Source of the DNA: Streptomyces umbrinus
Lineage (GTDB): Bacteria; Actinomycetota; Actinomycetes; Streptomycetales; Streptomycetaceae
DNA length: 64,000 nucleotides
Direction: 5' to 3'
Assembly: GCF_030817415.1 (NCBI RefSeq)
Contig: NZ_JAUSZI010000002.1
Location: 6,820,001 to 6,884,000 of the forward strand
The notes under the pieces were generated by a model. It was not told where the DNA came from. It did no database searches and saw nothing but the letters and a program-made list of their open reading frames with translations. Both the position numbers and the translations under genes were made by a program. This document shows positions 41,160-49,553 of the stretch, piece after piece. How positions within the stretch are numbered: position 1 is the stretch's first letter; every line of letters starts with the position of its first letter.

Positions 41160-42548
41160 CTACCTCCCTGCCAGCGAGGCGTCGGGGCCGGTCACATCGA
41201 TGTCGTTGCCCTCGAAGAGCCCGATGAAGCTGTTGGTGTCCGTGGTGGCCCCCGTACCGGTCGCGCCGAGAGCCCAGGAGTTGTACGTCATGGCCTGCTT
41301 GAAGGCGTCGGGTGTGCCGATGAAGCTCAGGTCCGCCGGATCGATGTTCTTGATCCGGGAGAGCTCGTCGACCATGCCGGGTCCCACGTACATGCTGGCA
41401 AGGCCGCGCGCGCCACCCGCGCGGTAGGCGTCACGTACCGCGGAGACGTTGTCGCCGACCTTGAGCAGATCCCTCCAGTTGCCCCGGATCGTGCCCAGGT
41501 CGTCGACGAAGGAGGTGCCCAGGCCCCTGAACACGCCCCCCAGGCCCACGTTGGGCGCGGCGGCCGCCCCGGTAGCCCCGGCGCGCGTACCGACCATCTC
41601 GATGACCAGCGCGCGCCGCGCCGCCGAGTTGAGAGCCGGATTCCACCCGCGTACGTACTGGGCCGCCGCGGTCCAGACGCGGCTGCGGCCGGCTGTGGCG
41701 GCGAGCTTGGCGCCGGCGGAGAAGACCCGTCCGATGCCGAAGGTCGCAAGGCTCAGTACGTCCATGGCGACGTCGCCCCACGACCCGTCGCCGTTGATGG
41801 CGAGGAGCAGATGGCAGACGAGCGAGATGGCGGTGGCGATCAGCGCGATCGTGCCGAGGACACCGGCGATCGCCTGCCCGATGATCGGGATCCAGCCGAC
41901 AAGGAGCGCCACCACCCCGCAGACGGCGGCGACGGCACCCGCGATGTCGGCGACGATGTTCAGGGTGTCGCGCAGGTCGTCCAGCCAGGAGTCGTTGAGG
42001 TCGTCGCCCTCGGTGATCTCGTGGATGCGCTTGGCGGCGGAGTTGCCCGCAGTGTTGTGGCGGCCCTTGAGGGTGGCGAGCTTGCCGCGCAGATCGTCCA
42101 GGTCGCCCTGCAGATCCGTCACCGCAGTGTCCAGCGTCTTCTGCCCGGCCTTGTCGGTGTCCTTGGGCGGGTTGTCGGCCTTGGACTTCGCGGTCGTGAG
42201 ATCGCCGGTCTTCGTCTCGGCCTGCCTCAGCAGCCCGTCCGCCTCGCCCTGGATCGTCGAGAGTTCGGTGTGGTACTCCTTCAGCGCGGCGCCGGCCTCT
42301 TCGTAGCGGCCGTGCGCCTTGCTCACGGTCTTCGCGGTGTCGTCGGCCTTCTCGGCGAACTCCCGGCCCGCCTTGGAGTCCCAGCTCTTCTGGTCGCCGA
42401 GCCTGCGCAGCGCGGCGGCGGCGTCCGAGATGGTCTTCGCGGTGGCGGTGAAACGCTTGGCGAGCGCCGTGAGGTCGTACACATCACCCGGTACGGGATC
42501 CTCGCTCTCGCCCAGCACCTCCCAGCGGTGGTCAGCGGGGCGAGTCAC
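41160..42548 (-). CDS. T7SS-signal protein with membrane hairpin (putative T7 substrate)
   Basis: 462 residues. The head reads DPVPGDVYDLTALAKRFTAT, the T7SS-signal pattern (D-P-x-P-G-D) of large streptomycete T7 substrates. A helical/coiled-coil stalk follows (to about residue 190), then a membrane hairpin (AAVCGVVALLVGWIPIIGQA, AGVLGTIALIATAISLVCHL). The C-terminal 200 residues do not match a toxin family I know (GMVDELSRIKNIDPADLSFI is a distinctive stretch). GTG 42548 overlaps the WXG100 gene stop (GTGA). Likely co-exported with that small protein. Confidence 0.82.
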   Translation of the reverse strand: MTRPADHRWEVLGESEDPVPGDVYDLTALAKRFTATAKTISDAAAALRRLGDQKSWDSKAGREFAEKADDTAKTVSKAHGRYEEAGAALKEYHTELSTIQGEADGLLRQAETKTGDLTTAKSKADNPPKDTDKAGQKTLDTAVTDLQGDLDDLRGKLATLKGRHNTAGNSAAKRIHEITEGDDLNDSWLDDLRDTLNIVADIAGAVAAVCGVVALLVGWIPIIGQAIAGVLGTIALIATAISLVCHLLLAINGDGSWGDVAMDVLSLATFGIGRVFSAGAKLAATAGRSRVWTAAAQYVRGWNPALNSAARRALVIEMVGTRAGATGAAAAPNVGLGGVFRGLGTSFVDDLGTIRGNWRDLLKVGDNVSAVRDAYRAGGARGLASMYVGPGMVDELSRIKNIDPADLSFIGTPDAFKQAMTYNSWALGATGTGATTDTNSFIGLFEGNDIDVTGPDASLAGR

Positions 42549-42874
42549 TTCTGGTCCTTGCCGGTCTTGCTCTTGCCGCTCTTGTCGCCGACGAGCGCCT
42601 TGTACAGTTCGTCGTCGATCTGCGTGTACGCCTCGCCGGCCGTCTTGGCGACCTCGCCCAGGCCCTTGATCTCCTCGATCATCTTCTCGCGGTTGTCGTT
42701 CCAGCCGTCGGAGAACTCCTGCAGCCTCTCCTGCAGCAGTTTGTGCCCGACCGTTCGCCGGTCGTAGGTGTCCAGGAGCTTGTCGAGCCCCTCGAACTCC
42801 GTGGCCACCGTCCGCAGGCCCACCCCGGCCGTGTGCAGATCCTCGGTGGAGACCCTGAGCCGCCCCTCCGTCAT
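42545..42874 (-). CDS. WXG100-like partner of the T7 substrate
   Basis: 109 residues, helical. MTEGRLRVSTEDLHTAGVGL opens the first helix. The hinge is FSDGWNDNREKMIEEIKGLG, with W at the right place but N-D in place of x-G. The second helix carries AYTQIDDELYKALVG, which includes the Y-x-x-x-D signal. Start and stop both overlap neighbours by 4 bases: upstream Mog1/PsbP-like gene (ATGA) and downstream T7-signal gene (GTGA), so all three are tightly coupled. It is probably the helical-hairpin targeting partner, like Lap proteins of LXG toxins. Confidence 0.85.
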   Translation of the reverse strand: MTEGRLRVSTEDLHTAGVGLRTVATEFEGLDKLLDTYDRRTVGHKLLQERLQEFSDGWNDNREKMIEEIKGLGEVAKTAGEAYTQIDDELYKALVGDKSGKSKTGKDQK

Positions 42875-43557
42875 CCCTGTTGCCCCCGTGGTTCCTGAGC
42901 TGCTTGAGCTGCCTGACTTGTTTGAGTTGGCTGGGCCTTTTTCTGCCAGCGGAGGGTCCCGGCGACCGCGTCGAAGAGCTCCACCATCGAGTCCGCGATG
43001 GGCTCCAGCGGGGTGCTGAACGTCAGCATCAGCACTTCGTCGCGATCCGGAACGGGCACGAAGTACTCCACGATGGTGTCCGCGAACTCGGTGCCCAGCC
43101 GCCGGGACTCCCGGGTCCGCTCCGACCGTCGCCGACGGGCAGCCCGCCCGGCCGCCGGCAGTCGTACGAGAGCCGCCTCGCCCTTGCCTCTGAGCGCCGA
43201 GACCGCGTCGAGGGTGTCGAACCGCTGGTGGATACGGGAGATCAGGAGGGACGCGGAGAGAGGGATACCGGCCGCTTCCAGGAACGACAGGTAGAGCACG
43301 ACTCCGCCCTGCTCGACACCAGCCTCCGCGGCCCCCAGCAACTGTTCCTCCGCCTGACGGCGAAGCACCGGCTGGTCGTCCACACCTGCGAACTGCCTCT
43401 TGATCAGGGCACTCACGGACGCCTCACGCCGCTCCTCGGGAAGAAGCGGAATACGAAACCAGTCCTCCGGCGTGATCAGGCCAAAGACGTTCTCACCATC
43501 GGTCTCGCCATCGGTCCTGCCATCGGCGGTCCGGTCGGCGGGCGCGGTCTGTCGCAT
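42871..43557 (-). CDS. Mog1/PsbP-like protein upstream of a WXG100/T7-substrate pair
   Basis: 228 residues, no signal peptide. After a variable Asp/Gly/Thr N-terminus, ITPEDWFRIPLLPEERREAS matches the W-f-x-(l/i)-P-(l/e) opening of the group. A helical and mixed middle follows (VVLYLSFLEAAGIPLSASLL), then the closing IVEYFVPVPDRDEVLMLTFS and MVELFDAVAGTLRWQ, a C-terminal helix plus strand like the S-F-x-F ends of Mog1/PsbP domains. It overlaps the WXG100 gene. I infer a chaperone or adaptor for the coupled export pair. The assignment is by pattern only. Confidence 0.65.
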   Translation of the reverse strand: MRQTAPADRTADGRTDGETDGENVFGLITPEDWFRIPLLPEERREASVSALIKRQFAGVDDQPVLRRQAEEQLLGAAEAGVEQGGVVLYLSFLEAAGIPLSASLLISRIHQRFDTLDAVSALRGKGEAALVRLPAAGRAARRRRSERTRESRRLGTEFADTIVEYFVPVPDRDEVLMLTFSTPLEPIADSMVELFDAVAGTLRWQKKAQPTQTSQAAQAAQEPRGQQG

Positions 43558-43639
43558 GTCGCCCGACGCTAGCTGTGGGGGGCGGGTTTTCGCCACTGCG
43601 AAGTTCTCCGCGAGAGACAACAAGAGGCAGCAAACAGAG

Positions 43640-44254
43640 TCAATTCGGTTTGGGCGCACCGGCGTCACCGGTCGGCGAAGTCCGCTTGTGGCGTGCCACG
43701 GCCAAGGTGATCAGCAGAGTGGCCGTGGCGATGGTGGACACCAGACCGACCGACCACAGCCACGGGTAGTTGCTGAAGACCCAACTGGGGGGAGTGTCCC
43801 GACCCCGGCCCCACTTGCCGGTGTCCTGGGCATTGAAGATCAGCGACACGAGCTGCAGCATCGCCGCGCCGCACACGACGGCCAGGAGCGTGAAGCCGAA
43901 CGATCGGACCTTGTGGGCCTTCCAGGATTTCCAATCCGTACGGGATGCGGTCAGAACGAGGAGCGTCGCCACGCACGGCACCAGTGCTCCCAGGAAGACC
44001 GCGAAGCCGTACGCGCCGCCCGGCCATCTGTCGGCCGACCATTTCCAGGTGTCGTCTCCCCAGAACATGTCCGAAAGGACGAGGAAGGCGAACAGGGCCG
44101 AAATGGACAGGAGGACGAGACAGCCGAATGCCTTGTCGCCCTTGCCGGAGCCCTTGTCCTTGCCCCCGCTTCCCGACCGTTTGCCGGGCCGGTGCTCATA
44201 CCGCAACGAAGGCGCGGCTGCCCTCCGCCGACCTGGCTTGGCTGACCCTGCCAT
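43640..44254 (-). CDS. Four-helix membrane protein (paralogue of 37420)
   Basis: 204 residues. A basic soluble head (RYEHRPGKRSGSGGKDKGSG) is followed by four hydrophobic helices: FGCLVLLSISALFAFLVLSD, AYGFAVFLGALVPCVATLLV, FTLLAVVCGAAMLQLVSLIF and SVGLVSTIATATLLITLAVA. DTWKWSADRWPGGAYGFAVF parallels GTWKWF...DWPGGPWAVGAVFG in the protein at 37420. Not recognised otherwise. Lies within the minus-strand T7SS unit between two Mog1/PsbP-like genes. Confidence 0.75.
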   Translation of the reverse strand: MAGSAKPGRRRAAAPSLRYEHRPGKRSGSGGKDKGSGKGDKAFGCLVLLSISALFAFLVLSDMFWGDDTWKWSADRWPGGAYGFAVFLGALVPCVATLLVLTASRTDWKSWKAHKVRSFGFTLLAVVCGAAMLQLVSLIFNAQDTGKWGRGRDTPPSWVFSNYPWLWSVGLVSTIATATLLITLAVARHKRTSPTGDAGAPKPN

Positions 44255-44300
44255 CTACTTGTCCCCCAGGGCGTTCCGGTCCGCGTGTCCGCGGAGTTCG

Positions 44301-44882
44301 TCAGGCGATCCAGATGCTTTTCGCGAAGTCGTCGATGGCGTCGAAGGAGGCTTCGAGGAGGTCGGGGTCGTCGTAGTGACCCTTGAGTACCAGGTCGATA
44401 TCGCGCGCCGCGTCGTTCCAGGCGTAGGCGACGGACATGATCGGGCCACCGTCGGGGCGGGTCCAACTGCGCACGCAGCGCAGGCCCTCGCCGAGGTGGG
44501 GCGAGACGAACGGGGCCGTGTCCACGTGCCCGCCGGCAGCGGCGACCGCGGGATCGGGTTCGACCAGCATGCTCAGGTGCAGGGAGCTGTGTTCCTCGTC
44601 GCAGGCGAACTGCTTGGTGAAGAGGACCAGCGGCGACACCTGCGGGGGCATCGGGCCGAAAAGGAACGCCTGGTCGGCCTCGACGCGGTCGCGCAGCATG
44701 GCGGCCGAGCCCTCCAGGAAATTCTTCGTCTGCCGCTTCTCACGCCAGGTGAGCTTGCGCCGGTGGACCAGGGCACTCGCCTTGAGTTGCAGATCCATCC
44801 ACTGCGCGAATTCCGCCCCGGTGCCACGCAGGGGCATGTGGAACCACACGGCTGGGTCGGAATCGGTCTCGACGATCAACAT
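44301..44882 (-). CDS. Mog1/PsbP-like protein of the T7SS locus
   Basis: 193 residues, no signal peptide. Opening DSDPAVWFHMPLRGTGAEFA has the W-F-x-x-P-L pattern of the group. Middle: helix AAMLRDRVEADQAFLFGPMP, strand SLHLSMLVEPDPAVAAAG, strand IMSVAYAWNDAARDIDLVLK. End: LLEASFDAIDDFAKSIWIA, the C-terminal helix plus strand. Best read as a Mog1/PsbP (LpqN/DUF1795) type fold. It is in the same orientation as the surrounding genes, 46 bp before the membrane protein gene. Confidence 0.65.
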   Translation of the reverse strand: MLIVETDSDPAVWFHMPLRGTGAEFAQWMDLQLKASALVHRRKLTWREKRQTKNFLEGSAAMLRDRVEADQAFLFGPMPPQVSPLVLFTKQFACDEEHSSLHLSMLVEPDPAVAAAGGHVDTAPFVSPHLGEGLRCVRSWTRPDGGPIMSVAYAWNDAARDIDLVLKGHYDDPDLLEASFDAIDDFAKSIWIA

Positions 44883-45006
44883 GTGTGGCTCCGGATGCGG
44901 CTCCGGCCGCGGCAGAAGGTGGTCAGTGCGTCATTCCGATCCGCGTAGTACGTCACCGCGCGTCCGATCTCGTCTGCGAGTCCGCCCCCGCGCTCGCCTC
45001 CGGATC

Positions 45007-45714
45007 CTAGGCCGGATCCGTGAAGGACACCGTCTGGAGGACGGCCGCCATCATGTCGCAGAACTCGGTCCAGTAGTCCATGGACGCTGTGTAGAGCGTG
45101 AAGACCGCGGTGAACGGGCCCGTGGGGAAAGGGACATGGACCTGGACCTGCCCGGTGAGGAGATCGACCTGCTCGCCGCTCTCCGTCAGCTCCGGCCTGA
45201 TCTTGTACTCGCGCAGAGTCACGCACGACACGGCGGGTCCGCACGGCAGGTCCAGCCACCGGGCGTCGTTGTACTCATCGCCGGAGAGGATCGCCATGAT
45301 GCCCTGAGCGACGACGTCGGTGTCGTCGCCGGCCTGGTCGGTCGGGACGGCCGCGAGGGTGAAGGCGCACTGGGCGACACCGGCCGAGCCCTCGTGCCTG
45401 ATTGTTTCGCCGCTCTCCTCCTCGCCGCCTTCCTCCGCTGTGGAGAACAGGCCCATCGCCGAGTACGAGACTCCGGTGCCCGCCATCAATTCGGCTATCG
45501 CCGCGTAGTACGGGGCCGCGGGCTCCCATATGTTCTCGTCGCCGCGTGAGTAGAGCTCTCGAACGAACGACTGGGAGCGCTCGGCCCGTTCTTCGGGTGT
45601 GGCGGCGAGAGGGAGGGCGAAGAAGCCTTCGGGGGCCAGGAACCAGATGGGTGGGGGTTCTTGGGCGGCGGGGGTGGGGGGAAGGGGGGTTGTGGATTCG
45701 GTGGGGGATGTCAT
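45007..45714 (-). CDS. Mog1/PsbP-like protein of the T7SS locus
   Basis: 235 residues with a Pro/Thr-rich N-terminus, then IWFLAPEGFFALPLAATPEE (W-f...F-x-x-L-P-L). Strands VAQCAFTLAAVP, VSCVTLREYKIRPEL and VQVHVPFPTGPFTAVFTLYT follow, and it closes YWTEFCDMMAAVLQTVSF, very like the S-F-x-F end of the group member at 52460. It is the clearest minus-strand member. The upstream neighbour (40 bp) is the PH-like membrane protein. Function unknown; candidate chaperone/adaptor. Confidence 0.68.
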   Translation of the reverse strand: MTSPTESTTPLPPTPAAQEPPPIWFLAPEGFFALPLAATPEERAERSQSFVRELYSRGDENIWEPAAPYYAAIAELMAGTGVSYSAMGLFSTAEEGGEEESGETIRHEGSAGVAQCAFTLAAVPTDQAGDDTDVVAQGIMAILSGDEYNDARWLDLPCGPAVSCVTLREYKIRPELTESGEQVDLLTGQVQVHVPFPTGPFTAVFTLYTASMDYWTEFCDMMAAVLQTVSFTDPA

Positions 45715-45753
45715 GGAAATGAGGGCCGTTCCGGTCAGGTGCAGAGGTAGGCG

Positions 45754-46704
45754 TCAGAAATCTTCTGGATGGTAGTCCGCAGAATTGAGCTCCCTACCGC
45801 CGGAGTCCATGATCATGCTCACTTCGGAAGCACCGAAGAAGGAATCGAGCCTGTTCGGAAGCAGAACCTCGACGCGGTAGTGGCCGCTCGGGCGACGCGT
45901 GATGATCGGGGGTACAGCATCCGGTGTCTCGGTTTTTGTGGCCACATAGGCGTCAACTGCATCCCGCTGCATTGGCGTCAGCGACTCCGCAGGGACCAAG
46001 TCGAGAGGGGATACCAGATACCGCGTGAGTCTCTGCCGCCGGATGCTGCCGAGCCTGCACCAAGAGCCGTCCGTGAACGTGACTTTGAAGTCGTCCCCGT
46101 CCTTGAAGTCCTTCGGCTCGACGCGGCTCATTGCAGAGAGCGGCGCTTGCCAGAGCACTTCATCTTCGATGAGCTTGAGGTTCTTCTTGTCGAAGGGGAG
46201 GCCGACGATGACCAGCCGGCGGTCGGTGACAATCCCGTGGGTGCGGTAGTGCTTCTCGTCGGACCGGGCGGGATCGAGCTGCCAGGGCAGGGTCCGGGCC
46301 ATCGTGCCGGGCGCAGCCCACATGACTGGGAAGTCCTCGACCTCGTCGGTACGGTCGTCCGGCGTGTCCTTGCCGGAATCGGGGCCGGAGCTGCCGCTGA
46401 CGTTGCCTCCTGCGGAGCTGAGCACAGCCATCACGGCGACGCCCAGAGCCATCGCCGCGCCCTTCACAGTGTTCCGTCCCACCGCGCCGCCAGTTGAACG
46501 GGCCGCGTAGACGGGACCCTCGGGCCAGCCCGGCAGCTCACCCTGGATGTCGTTGCGTTCCGTGTCGCGGAACCAGCGCATGCCTCTGACACGCATGGCC
46601 GCGCCCGTGGCGAACGTGACCGGAGCACGGGCGAGGAGGGTCTCGCCCGGTTCAGGCTGCCAGATCTTCATATCTGTAGGTGTCTTCCTTGCGCGGTGGC
46701 TCAT
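45754..46704 (-). CDS. Hypothetical membrane protein with PH-like C-terminal domain
   Basis: 316 residues. MKIWQPEPGETLLARAPVTF and RWFRDTERNDIQGELPGWPE lie before one membrane helix (AAMALGVAVMAVLSSAGGNV). After an Asp/Ser-rich linker come THGIVTDRRLVIVGLPFDKK, WQAPLSAMSRVEPKDFKDGD and DFKVTFTDGSWCRLGS, a strand order that resembles bacterial PH domains. ATG 46704 has GGAAGGA upstream; ATG 46671 is an alternative without an RBS. It lies directly after the second T7-signal protein gene in the same direction. Role unknown, perhaps a membrane-associated partner. Confidence 0.68.
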   Translation of the reverse strand: MSHRARKTPTDMKIWQPEPGETLLARAPVTFATGAAMRVRGMRWFRDTERNDIQGELPGWPEGPVYAARSTGGAVGRNTVKGAAMALGVAVMAVLSSAGGNVSGSSGPDSGKDTPDDRTDEVEDFPVMWAAPGTMARTLPWQLDPARSDEKHYRTHGIVTDRRLVIVGLPFDKKNLKLIEDEVLWQAPLSAMSRVEPKDFKDGDDFKVTFTDGSWCRLGSIRRQRLTRYLVSPLDLVPAESLTPMQRDAVDAYVATKTETPDAVPPIITRRPSGHYRVEVLLPNRLDSFFGASEVSMIMDSGGRELNSADYHPEDF

Positions 46705-46748
46705 CGGGCGTGGTCCTTCCGGTCCACTCTGGCATTCGAACCGGAGAC

Positions 46749-48047
46749 TCAGTTGCCCGAGGCCGACTTTTCGAACTGGTCTCCTGGGAAGAGGGCTTCT
46801 CCTACGTGCTGATGAATGCTCGTGATCTTCGGGAAGATCTTGGCTCCGGCGTCGATGGCTATTCCGGCTCCCAGTGGATTGATGTTCACACCCGGGATCA
46901 GGTTCAGACCCTTGGAACCGAGCCACTGGCCCTCGTGATAGCCGGCGCTTGCAAGACCTCCCATACGCGACATCAGGCCGCTGGTCGCGTGTGAGACCTC
47001 ATAGACGTGTTCGGACATACCGCCGATTTTCACCAGGCCGGCCTTTCCGAGCCCACCCGTGAGGTCCCTCGAAGCGCCGCCGAAGGCCATCAGGATGCGT
47101 GAACTGCCGAGTTCGGTGTGTGTGAACCCCTTGCCGAGTGCGGCCACTTTGCCGTCCGCGGCGATCCTGGCGACGTCGTCGGTCTTGCCAGCCACCTTGA
47201 TTCCCTTGCTGAACATGCCGATGCCCGGCATCATCCCCACCGCGTCGAGCCCCATCTGCATCCAGCTCACATCGGCACCACCCCACTTGGCCAGCCCGTG
47301 AGCCGCCAACGCGAGACCGCTCGCGATGAGCGCAGCGGTACCGAAGATGGCTGCCAGCGGAGGGAACGGCAGCGTGATGATGGCGAGCAGACCGAGAACC
47401 GCAGTCAGATCACTCAGCAGATCGCCGATCAGCTTGATCATGTCGGCGTGGTCCTTGATCCACTGCCCGGTTGCGTCCCATGCGTCCGAGACGCCCTTGG
47501 TGAGCTTGTCCCAGAAACCGGGCTCGTCGGGCGCGATGTCGCCGGCCTTGTCGAGTTCCTTGCTTATGCTGCCGGCGGCCCGTTTGTAGCGGTCCTCAAG
47601 GTCGTGGACCTTGCCCGTGATCTCGTCGACCGCGCCGGAGGCCTTGCCGAGTTCCTCGCTGCCCTTGCCGTCGCCTTTCGCGTCGACCTTCTGCTGGGCT
47701 GTCTCCCTGGCTTCCAGCTTCTCCCCGGCCGACTTCTCCAGCCGGTTCGCCTCGTCCTGGAAGTCGAGGAGTTCGTTCGCCCACCGGTGCAGGGCGCGCG
47801 AGGCCTTGTCGAAGGAGTCGTGACTCTTGCGGATGAGCGGGGTGACGTCCTTGCCGACGTACTCGGTGAAGGCGACCGCGGTCTTGCCCTTCCAGGCACC
47901 GGCCTCGATCCGCTCCAACTCGCGGAGAGTGGTGCCGAGGTCACTCGCCAGGCCGCCGAGTTTCTTGGCGAGGTCCCGGGTGTCGTCGACGTCTCCCGGC
48001 GTCGGGTCCCAGCCTATGTTCGGAAAGGCGGGGCGTTTGCCGGCCAC
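46749..48047 (-). CDS. T7SS-signal protein with membrane hairpin (putative T7 substrate)
   Basis: 432 residues. Head FPNIGWDPTPGDVDDTRDLA is the T7SS-signal pattern. A helical stalk to about residue 180 includes WANELLDFQDEANRLEKSAG. The membrane hairpin is LTAVLGLLAIITLPFPPLAA and IFGTAALIASGLALAAHGLA. The C-terminal half (GMMPGIGMFSKGIKVAGKTD, then LGSKGLNLIPGVNINPLGAG) has no toxin motif I recognise. GTG 48047 is only 2 bp after the WXG100-like gene stop. It has the same architecture as 41160 and the N-terminal third of the RHS protein. Confidence 0.82.
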   Translation of the reverse strand: MAGKRPAFPNIGWDPTPGDVDDTRDLAKKLGGLASDLGTTLRELERIEAGAWKGKTAVAFTEYVGKDVTPLIRKSHDSFDKASRALHRWANELLDFQDEANRLEKSAGEKLEARETAQQKVDAKGDGKGSEELGKASGAVDEITGKVHDLEDRYKRAAGSISKELDKAGDIAPDEPGFWDKLTKGVSDAWDATGQWIKDHADMIKLIGDLLSDLTAVLGLLAIITLPFPPLAAIFGTAALIASGLALAAHGLAKWGGADVSWMQMGLDAVGMMPGIGMFSKGIKVAGKTDDVARIAADGKVAALGKGFTHTELGSSRILMAFGGASRDLTGGLGKAGLVKIGGMSEHVYEVSHATSGLMSRMGGLASAGYHEGQWLGSKGLNLIPGVNINPLGAGIAIDAGAKIFPKITSIHQHVGEALFPGDQFEKSASGN

Positions 48048-48049
48048 GA

Positions 48050-48349
48050 CTACTTGCCCTTCTTCTTCGTCTTGAGGGATTCGGCGAGATCGTGATCGAG
48101 CTTGCCGAATTCCTCACCTATCTTGTTGATCATCTTCACGGCGCCCTGAGTGTGCTTGCCGAGCTGCTTGATGCCGTAGCCCCAGTCGTCGGCGAATTCG
48201 TGGACCTCCTCGACGAGTTGGCTTTGGCCGACCGCCGAGCCGTCGGCGCCACGGAGCGTGCGGCGCGCGGTGTCCATACGGTCGCTGATCGTCGAGAAGG
48301 TCTTCTTCAGGTCTTCGAAGACGGTGTCTTCGAGACGGAGGTCACTCAT
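48050..48349 (-). CDS. WXG100-like partner of the second T7 substrate
   Basis: 99 residues, helical hairpin. MSDLRLEDTVFEDLKKTFST opens the first helix; the hinge has VHEFADDWGYGIKQLGKHTQ with the conserved W; helix two ends FGKLDHDLAESLKTKKKGK. The spacing of the hinge fits WXG100, although W-x-G is W-G-Y-G. It is directly upstream of, and presumably co-exported with, the substrate at 46749. The stop is 2 bp from that gene's start. Confidence 0.82.
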   Translation of the reverse strand: MSDLRLEDTVFEDLKKTFSTISDRMDTARRTLRGADGSAVGQSQLVEEVHEFADDWGYGIKQLGKHTQGAVKMINKIGEEFGKLDHDLAESLKTKKKGK

Positions 48350-48464
48350 GTTGTGGTCCGGGTTTCGCGAGTGGTTGGTCAGTGGGGGGAGGGGAGAGCA
48401 GTGGTCTGCGCGAGCCGCGGCCGGCTCCGTGGGGTTTGAACCGGCCGCGAATGCCTTGCTCCGC

Positions 48465-49553
48465 TCAGCGGTTGACGGCTTGGGCTTCCTGGACGGTGAT
48501 GTCCTGGACGGCCTCGATAGTGCCGTCGGGCAGGCCCACCGGGCCGCCCTGGCCGGTGCCGGTCCAGCTGATCTCCCAAGTGAGGGAGGCCTTGAGCGGG
48601 AAGGTTCCGCCATTGGACGAGCGCCCGTAGATGATGCCGCAGGGAGGTGTCTCGTGCGCCCTGCCCTTGGCGTAGGGCTCGCCGATCCTGCCGTCGACGA
48701 TGGGGCATTCACCGTTGGCCGGGATGGTCGTGGCGTCCTCGGTTCCCGGGTCGAGGGTCAGCGACTTGGGAGTGGCGGTCGTGGTCGCCTCGATGTTGAA
48801 ACCGGGGACGTTGATGGCTGCCGTCGCCTGGACCTCGTCGAAGGCCGCGTCGTCGAGCCAGGCCCAAGTCGGCAGGTTCACCTTGGTGATGGCCTCGGGA
48901 GCCAGCGTGACTTCGGTGTCGGGGAGCTCCATGTGCTGGTACGCGAGGGCAGCGAGCATCTCCGGAGTGATGGCCTCTTCGTACTGGGGCGGCGGGGCCT
49001 CGCCGTTCTCGACCCAGAAGGGCAGGTCGGTGCACGACTTCCGCTTGAGGTAGTCCGGCTCGTCGGGGTTCTCGACGCCGGCCCAGAACATCCCCTCGCC
49101 GTCCTTCTCGACGTTGTAGTCCTTGTAGCCGGGGTTGTCGGTCCAGCCGAAGGCGTCCTCGTAGTGGCGCTCCATCTCGCCGATGGCCGAGCCGGCGGTG
49201 CCGCCCATGCCGGGCGTGTTCTTCGAGGTGTCGATGTCCTTGGACATCTTCTTCTTGAAGTCCTTGGCGCCGAGGTAGGGGGCGTACCAGCAGGGCGGCG
49301 GCGTCCAGTTGACGTCGGACGAAGCTACGTTTCCGCTGCCGCCGCTCTTGGCGACGGCGCCGGAGTACTGGATGCGGGCTGCGGCGTAGATGCCGGTGTC
49401 GTCACTACCGCCGCCGGTGTCTTCCTTGCCGCCGCCCTTGCCGTAATCCACCGGTTCTGCTGCGGAGTTGGGGGCCGTGAGAATGAGAGAGCCGAACGCG
49501 ATGGCCAGGGCGGTAATGCTGGTGCCGAGGGCTGCACGCGGTGATCGGTTCAC
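48465..49553 (-). CDS. T7SS-locus secreted protein, copy B
   Basis: 362 residues. Signal peptide ALGTSITALAIAFGSLILTA ending NSAA-EP, then a Gly/Ser-rich linker and a folded domain with WTPPPCWYAPYLGAKDFKKK, LAYQHMELPDTEVTLAP, TFPLKASLTWEISWT and a final VQEAQAVNR, each matching copy A (38838). GTG 49553 overlaps the lipoprotein stop as GTGA with GGAGAAG upstream. Same gene order as copy A (lipoprotein then secreted protein) but on the opposite strand. Function unknown. Confidence 0.82.
   Translation of the reverse strand: MNRSPRAALGTSITALAIAFGSLILTAPNSAAEPVDYGKGGGKEDTGGGSDDTGIYAAARIQYSGAVAKSGGSGNVASSDVNWTPPPCWYAPYLGAKDFKKKMSKDIDTSKNTPGMGGTAGSAIGEMERHYEDAFGWTDNPGYKDYNVEKDGEGMFWAGVENPDEPDYLKRKSCTDLPFWVENGEAPPPQYEEAITPEMLAALAYQHMELPDTEVTLAPEAITKVNLPTWAWLDDAAFDEVQATAAINVPGFNIEATTTATPKSLTLDPGTEDATTIPANGECPIVDGRIGEPYAKGRAHETPPCGIIYGRSSNGGTFPLKASLTWEISWTGTGQGGPVGLPDGTIEAVQDITVQEAQAVNR

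Noticed and set aside
40647..42767. 706-codon plus-strand open frame across the T7 substrate cassette
   Set aside because: Antisense of three coupled minus-strand genes with T7 motifs and ATGA overlaps; no RBS or motif of its own.
44301..45714. EspG-type chaperones
   Set aside because: Size and gene position would fit, but the P-x-W/W-x-P opening and SFxF ending resemble Mog1/PsbP more than EspG; no PE/PPE genes are present.
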